From positions 35,901,243 through 35,965,242 of the forward strand of contig NC_054743.1 of assembly GCF_018143015.1 (NCBI RefSeq): a stretch of 64,000 bases of DNA, in the 5' to 3' direction. Below the pieces are notes generated by a model. The model was not told where the DNA came from. It ran no database searches and saw only the letters and a list, made by a program, of their open reading frames with translations. This DNA is from Lytechinus variegatus (lineage: Eukaryota > Echinodermata > Echinoidea > Temnopleuroida > Toxopneustidae). Position 1 is the first letter of the stretch. Every line of letters begins with the position of its first letter. Made by a program: the position numbers and the translations under genes. Shown in pieces: positions 58,004 to 64,000 of the stretch.

Positions 58004-58397
58004 CTAGTGACTGAGTACTGGTGTGATCCTAATGAAGGATGGTAGCTTCTGACCGCAACTAAAGTACCTGCCGTAGATTCTACCATCGTTACCGACCCTG
58101 ATAGCCAAGCATTCGCCGCTTTGTTTGGTACTTGACCCATCAACGTAGGACACTTTGCCGTAGTCGATCCTGCTGACCCAGAACCACACGTACCCGTTTG
58201 TTCGTGGAGCGATGCAGGCTTTGTCGAGGGCAGGTATGACACCCCCTTCCAGTTCATCTTCAAATTGGATGTTCAGCAAACCGGTTCTCCATAGCCGTCG
58301 GTCTACTCCACCCGAGTATTCGCCCTCACACACTGCTTCATCCCAATTGTTGCAGCCCTTTGAGGCTTCAGAATGTGTCTGTAACTCTGGGTTAAAT
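58004..58397 (-). CDS. Gene E exon 2: divergent C-type-lectin-like domain
   Basis: Minus-strand exon after acceptor TTTACAG (58398-58404), 394 bases and intact to the stop at 58004. The protein starts FNPELQTHSEASKGC like C but has EYSGGVDRR, FEDELEGG, ALDKACIAPR, WVSRID and VSYVDGSS, so it is a distinct member. It ends TPVLSH. All cysteines and the DGSS, GECLAIRV and LPSFIRI blocks are kept. Intactness without frameshift supports a working gene. Its first exon is not in the window: no inverted copy of the signal-peptide exon occurs between 58400 and 64000. The gene would be partial if the unit were truncated. Confidence 0.7.
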
Positions 58398-59744
58398 CTG
58401 TAAACGTCGTGACGAAAATGAGAGAGATAGAGAGAATAAAAGGGAGAATGAGTGAAGAAAGAATAGTTATTATGTACTATAATTATTTTCATCTTTCCAT
58501 ATTTTACTCTTTTCTTCGTCATGGAGTAATTATCCCCTCCCTTACGAACGTTAGCAATACAGCCATTGTTCACTACCTTCTCCCATGAAGAGTTTCGCAA
58601 TGACAGATACAACCCGCATTGCGGGATAATTAAGTGCCTTTTCAATATTGCCTACTTGTCCTAGTCCCCGGTCCTAGTCCTGGCCCATTGGACGCTTATT
58701 TCAATAACCGGTTGTCACTGAATCGTGCGCCTGTTTAAGCCCGGCGCACACTTCAACCTGTTGTCATAATGATTTTCGGGGGAAAACATGTAAAAGCATT
58801 TCATATAAACGTTACAACCATGAAAGTCTCAACTATCAAACGGGTATAAATACTGAGATCGTGCTTTGCATCTGTTGCGAGTCTCTGCGTGAATAAAAGC
58901 GATTCAAATTAAAAACCGTAGTGACGTCATTGCAATCTAAAAGTTACTAGTATTAAGCCACTTTGACACAACTCCAACCTCTACCTAAAGATTGTACATT
59001 TCGTCCGTCCATAACACTACTTATTTCCAATTTTGTGACCCTTTAGCCTCATAAACTTTATTTATAACTCAAATTGTTGGTCTGTTCCTTATAAAATGCA
59101 AGTTATATGCAAGTAGCACTAACAATTATCCCTTGATCTGTAGTAAGTTGGTATATTTTTGGGTGAAGTAAGTCTGCATTCAAGATTGGAAAAGTGAGGA
59201 AGCTACTGGACCATACCACAAATGCTAAAGTTACCCATGATTTTGCACCTCCCTTGATTACTGTTATTCTGTTTTTTTCTGGGATCCCATTCTCACATTC
59301 CGAACTTTTCGCATTTACTTCTGAGACACTCTGCAACGCACCAATTCCTTTGAAAATGCAAGTTAAAGTGATTGGTTAACATTGGTTTGACTTTAAAAAA
59401 TCTGAGCTAGAAGGTCACACTTGTCACCTGTGTCTGTGATGTTACAAAAATGAAGCCCAGAAAAAAATGCGTTCGAAAATAATTATTTAGTGCTTCAAAA
59501 ATTGAAATATAAAGTGACCGGAAACACCATCTTAATTTCATCACATACACTTATGAGTACTATTAAGGTGTCTATAGGACGCCTATTTACAAAATCTGGG
59601 TTTACCTTGTAGTTTTAGCTTTTCATTCTCGATAATGGTTGTTTTCAGGGTTAATTAGTTCTAATACATGTACTTGTACACATGTTTCATCTTGGTTTGA
59701 GAATTTTTTAAATCGGCTGCTCACAAAATTAAATACCTTTATTC
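58398..59744 (-). other. Intron of gene E, matching 44400-45860
   Basis: Contains one copy of the TGGCTGCAT..CGTAAGGG intronic repeat (about 58440-58590, inverted) and a segment with AAGCGTCCA..GGGCCAGGACTAGGACC shared with 45040-45080. No further exon is visible. Confidence 0.6.
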
Positions 59745-59916
59745 AAAATGGAGGGCGAGAGGCTTTTGTCGAAAGCGGTGGACCGGGACAGCATCGGAAT
59801 CTCTTGACTCTGGACAACGACATATTTGCAATTGTACGTCCGGTGCAAATCTTCGGATGATCTGCTGCCCCAGTCCACCAACTTTCGACAAAAGCCTCTC
59901 AGCTCTCCATTGTTTT
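59745..59916. repeat. Hairpin MITE of AGAGGCTTTTGTC words (unit 3)
   Basis: GAGAGGCTTTTGTCGAAAGC and its inverted CTTTCGACAAAAGCCTCTC. Loop words CAATTGTACGTCCGGTGCAA and TTCGGATGATCTGCTG mirror 44217-44275. Confidence 0.75.
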
Positions 59917-60779
59917 TTCAATTGCATTTTCAAAAGAATCATTGCGTTGTAGGGAGTTTCCAATTAGTAAATGCATCCACTCCAAAACTTTCCAAATACA
60001 GCTGCAAGACTTGTTACTCTTTTAAGAAAATCTTAATATATTTTCCTGTTTTTCTTAAATTCTTGATTCGTTACCACTGAAAGGTTTTCTTCACGTTCTT
60101 TTTCTAACATCTTCTCTTTAACTACATTGGGACTTGGCGGTCTCGTTTTAGTTCTGCGGATTAAGTACCAACTTAATGAAAATAATAGTGTGATTGATTA
60201 TCCGTTCTTTCCCAACATACATGACGTAAGAATGCTTAACACCCAATTAATGTGTACATCAACCCAACTTACATTTTTATTTGATACAAATTGAATAAGC
60301 TACCGTAATCTCTCCATAAGTCTCCCGTCCTTAACATGTAAAATCAGACGCTTTCCCCACAAAACGAACAGTTTAAGGAATTTTTAGAATAAATGTTAAT
60401 ATTTCCTCGTGTATATTAATTCATGAAGCAGTTTAAATTGAAACTTCCTAACATTACTGCTCGGACTACATTTTCTGGGGGTACATATAGCATGAATACC
60501 CTTTTCGGGGTTATTGTATTTTTTCTCTATATTATTAAAAAAACCTATTTTTCAAATTTAATTCTTAAAAGGGCCATGCATATTTTCTTGGATTCGGTCT
60601 CCTCAAAAACCCACATTGGTACTGATAAAAGTGAAGACACAGTTTATTTTAGAAAGTGCAAAAGTTTTCAGAAGTTTTATTTTGCCAATCAGTGTAAGAT
60701 CCCTTTGCTTCACCATATCATTTTTTTTAACTAAAATCTCTTTCCTGAATTTAGACATCCGGCAGTGAAAATATTATTC
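59917..60779. other. No gene supported
   Basis: Partly the continuation of the block shared with 44000-44190 (CAAGACTTGTTACTCTTTTA). The frame 60423-60734 has no recognisable domain. Confidence 0.4.
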
Positions 60780-61110
60780 CCAATATTTTGATAGCCTCCG
60801 CTAATTTGCCAAAGGAAGCTGCGACATTTTTTTTAGAAAGAGGACATAACGCTAATATAAAGGTTTCAACGTTATTTATCTTTAAGCCTTTAATCTTTTC
60901 AAAATCTACGAACATTTTTCCGACTTGATCAATAGATTGGGAGTCCCTTACAAAAGTGTGATATCATACATGTAGAGCGTTTGAGTTCTACATTACAAAA
61001 ACGAATTCCATGGATGGATTCGTCTTTGAGTAAGGTATTAGCAAGGACCTCGATACAAAGTATGAATAGGGAAAGATGGGATACCTCTGTTTGTCACCTC
61101 TTTCAACATT
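60780..61110 (-). mobile_element. Decayed L1/Tx1-like LINE fragment
   Basis: Minus-strand translation gives LFILCIEVLANTLLKDESIH then GIRFCNVELKRSTCM, and in shifted frames FEKIKGLKINNVETFILAL. This is the L1/Tx1 type of palm region, where LSPYLFILC.E.LA is followed by the catalytic DD motif, here destroyed. Several stops and frameshifts. It is a different lineage from the other LINEs in the window. Confidence 0.6.
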
Positions 61111-61389
61111 AAAATATCATGTCGGTAAATCGCGGTAACACGATTTAATAAAACTATATTCGTCTATGAGAAGTTAATCACAATTTTATTTTAAAGCTAA
61201 GATATACTACTCTGCATTAAAAGCCTTGAACTTTCATTTCAATTTTCCTGCTTTCACAGAATTGCAGCAGAAATGAACACTATGTAGTCAATTTTCAGAC
61301 TCGGTAATACCGTTTTATTGGCGATTTTTTTTTTGCTGGCGATAAGCGACAAAATTCGAATCAAATGAAGACCAGTATTCTAAAAAAAG

Positions 61390-62460
61390 GTATTCTTTGC
61401 CAAATTTTCTAATTTCTAATAAATGTGGCTTCAGGAAAAAACTACTCAACACACCCCAAATGTATGATAAAATTACAAACGCCAATGCTAACAAAGAACA
61501 TGTAATTGGTATATTTTGTCTCCTCAGGAAGGCATTCGAAGCACTTTATCATTTCCAAAACTTGATTATAATAGTGTACGAAGCCAATCCCTCTTTTGGT
61601 TTCTGGATTATTTAAGAAATCGAAGACATTACGTCATATTTATTGGTTATGACTCTGATTTACTTTCAGTTCATTGTGTTTTCCCTTAAGGCTCTATTTT
61701 AGGCCCACTATTATTTCTACTATATGTCAATGACATTATTAATAAATCATACATTTTATCTTTTATATCATTCACTGACGACACAATTATTTATTCTCAT
61801 GAAAAATCTCACTTCCTTAAACAACATATTAAATCATTAAATGAACAAAGAATCACAGTGGTTTAAAGCAAACAAACTATCTGTGGAAACACAAAAGATC
61901 CATTATGTATTCAAACATCATTCTCATATAACCGATAATCCAATTTACTTAATACAGATTTACGGCACGCCATTAGAACCGAAATCTCACTCTTTATTTT
62001 TAGGGATTATCATCGATGAAGCTGTATCGTGGATTGAGTATCTGCATCATATCATAATGTGTATATCGAAAAGTATTGGATTAATTTTTCAAGTTAAATT
62101 TTATTTAACCTCATTAAACACTATTCGTATTGCATAATTCATAAGTACTCTCATTAATAACATCCTGTAACGTTGTTTAGGCAAATAGTGGTTCTACAAA
62201 GCTGACTTCTATTTTAAAATTACAAAAGTGAGTTATTCGCATTTGTGCGGGGTCGCATTTCTTGACAAATAGAGATTTCTTTTATTTCTTAAACAAAAAA
62301 CACTACAAATTGCCGACTTGTATACTATATAAGTAGCGAACATAATGTTTAAGTATATCAATAATTCACTCCCTTCGTCTTTTGATGACATGTTTAAGTT
62401 TTTGAATAATCTTGCAGACAATATTTAATCTTGTTTCACCTTATAATCCTTAAAAGCCAC
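61390..62460 (+). mobile_element. Decayed Jockey/CR1-like LINE (counterpart of 27430-29750)
   Basis: Reads, with frameshifts: NKCGFRKKLLNTPQMYDKIT; ANKEHVIGIFCLLRKAFEAL; GSILGPLLFLLYVNDI; SFTDDTIIYSHEKSHFLKQ (the catalytic A/F-DD); and GTPLEPKSHSLFLGIIIDEA. A stop precedes GSILGP and frames change near 61870, so no enzyme can be made. Its 3' UTR runs to about 62750. Confidence 0.75.
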
Positions 62461-62825
62461 TCTTAAAAGGAATATCATTAAATCTTACTCATCCCATGCT
62501 TCAGACTTATTCAGTCTTATTCATCCCAAAGAAGTATCAGTCATATCTTATTCATCCCATTCTCAAAATTAACATAACCACGTATCCACATTCGCCACTT
62601 AACACTTTTTGTGTTACTCTAATATTATCTACTTATCACCCGTTCCTGAACCAGCATTGTACCCCTGTTATCAGTAAATATCAATATCAGTCATGAACCT
62701 TTTTATGAGGCCGAAATCAATTTCAAGTTTCAAACAGCTCACGATGGCGGTCTCCTGCGTTTATCAAAGAGGAAGTTCACCCTAACTAACCTCAAACCTT
62801 CACGAATATTTTTCTCGTTAGGACA

Positions 62826-63990
62826 GTGGCGTACAATGAGTCACAGCATTGGGGGGGGGGGGGGGGGTGCCAGCAAAAAAATTGAGTCACTTAGTAAGCG
62901 CGCGAGGCGCACTCAATTGCCAGGGACCTAATAGAGACATTTTAAGGACTGTGCCATTAAATGGATACGTATCTCAGTGATCAAATAATGCGAACGCAAA
63001 GCACGAGCTGAAATTCTTTTGTATTCAGACCTAAAAAGGGACATTATAAGCATTTTTTGTAATTATGATTATGTACCTGTCTCGCTAAACAAACAATGCG
63101 AGCACGAAGCATGAGCTATTTTTTTTGTATATAATTGACCCCAAACAGAGACATTTTAATGACTATTTTTAGGGAATACATTAAGAGTATACATATCTCA
63201 CCAAAGTCATCTAATATGTCTGATGCGAATACAAAGCACTTGCTGATTTTGTTAGAATGAATTCTAAAAAAAGGAAGCACTTTTTGTAGTCATTGTAATC
63301 ATGATTAACATACGCTCACACAAATCAAATATTGCGAGCGCGAGGCGAGAGCTGAAAATTTCAGAATTTCAGACCTGAAGAGGAAGTTCCAGCTGAAATT
63401 TGGGAAATTCAGACCTAAAGAGGGGTATTCTAAGCCTTGTTTGTAATAATTCACTAAGACAATGTGCATTTAATTAACCAATTGATGCGAAGCGTGAGCT
63501 GATTTTTTTATATTGATATCAGAAAAAGGGACAGTTAAAGGACTAATTTTAAGAATTCATAACGAGCAGACATATCTTACTAATCCACTAATGCGAAAAG
63601 CACGGACTGAAATGTATCGTGTTCAGACCTTAAAAGATTGCAATAATTATAAGTAGTCATGAAAAATAAACATATATCACTAGATAAAACAATAACTCGA
63701 AGTGCGAGGAAATATATTTGGTGTATTTTGACTTGAAAACGGGATGTTTTGATATAACACGATTATCTCGTCAAGCAGACAATGCGAGCACCAGGAACGA
63801 TGAAAACATAGGCCCTGAGCAAATTATGTTTCCTAAAATTAGGAAAAAAACATTTATTGTGTTATATAACATAATATATGTAATGTAATAGAACATAATA
63901 TCATGCACAGTAATTTTTACTTTCCCTCTACGTTTCTCTTTATTTCGCCCTCTTTTTCTCATTTCCCCCCGTAGTTCCGCCATTGCGTTA
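62826..63990 (+). mobile_element. GCGAGC-word element, counterpart of 25627-27312 without LINE
   Basis: Left CAGTGGCGTACAATGAGTCAC with a following run of about 18 G; right CCCCGTAGTTCCGCCATTG. About eight units with words such as GCGAACGCAAAGCACGAGC (62990), GCGAGCACGAAGCATGAGC (63098) and GCGAGCGCGAGGCGAGAGC (63334), then AGCACCAGGAACGATGAAAA and the C/T-rich tail. No transposase. Confidence 0.7.
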
Positions 63991-64000
63991 GCGTGTATTT

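Larger units (their letters stand above)
56405..64000 (-). repeat. Segmental duplication unit 3 (inverted, continues past the window)
   Basis: Read on the minus strand from 64000 down: GCGAGC element, LINE, hairpin MITE, intronic repeat, exon 2, 3' flank and palindromic MITE. The first two follow the order in gene A's intron and the hairpin MITE follows gene C's. The first exon is therefore expected a few hundred bases beyond 64000. Confidence 0.65.

Noticed and set aside
58004..58645. 213-codon frame extending upstream of exon 2 of gene E
   Set aside because: Codons before the TTTACAG acceptor are intron and the repeated pyrimidine tract; copies A and C do not keep the upstream frame.
60423..60734. 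103-codon plus-strand frame
   Set aside because: AT-rich, no recognisable motif, and just beside a decayed L1-like fragment.
1..64000. CRISPR array among the many short repeats
   Set aside because: Repeats are diverged monomers in inverted arms without unique spacers of constant size, and the DNA is eukaryotic.

Overview
This window looks like nuclear DNA of a marine invertebrate, most likely an echinoderm and plausibly a sea urchin. The reasons are AT-rich sequence, long introns with GT..AG borders, hundreds of short terminal-inverted-repeat (TIR) elements, and arrays built around the palindrome-like word GCGAGCGCGAAGCGCGAGC, which I associate with echinoderm and related genomes. The species assignment is inference. 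Nothing bacterial or viral is seen.

The host genes are a small family of two-exon genes for a secreted, cysteine-containing protein of about 202 residues whose C-terminal half resembles a divergent C-type lectin-like domain. Copy A (25073-25287 joined to 30745-31138, +) and copy C (41831-42045 joined to 45860-46253, +) are intact in both exons. Copy E (58004-58397, -) has an intact second exon; its first exon should lie just beyond the right edge. Two further first exons (about 32640 and 48060) are broken pseudo-exons, and two short remnants of the 5' leader sit at about 38150 and 53930. The layout repeats: unit 1 (24.7-40.8 kb) and unit 2 (41.5-54.7 kb) are tandem copies holding gene, broken first exon, a ~200-bp repeat block, an element tail, a leader remnant and foldback elements, in that order. 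Unit 3 (56.4 kb to the end) is inverted. The paralogous copies serve as empty-site controls for many insertions.

The left part (1-24 kb) has no gene I can defend. It holds a ~182-bp degenerate tandem repeat, GCGAGC-array elements with TIRs and target-site duplications (1589-3678, 13373-14841), hairpin MITEs, a tRNA-related SINE fragment (18.2 kb) and a giant 3.9-kb inverted repeat (20452-24327) whose arms are 53-bp tandem monomers. Smaller foldback elements with the same monomer length lie in both tandem units.

Other retroelement remains are 5'-truncated or decayed non-LTR elements (25956-26697, 27430-29750, 29760-30578, 60780-61110, 61390-62460). An insertion found only in unit 2 (50187-52090) contains a hammerhead-ribozyme-like fold and a tRNA-like gene with anticodon TCA. 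A short RecQ-like helicase exon fragment lies at 37640-37860 (-). No CRISPR array, rRNA or operon is present.
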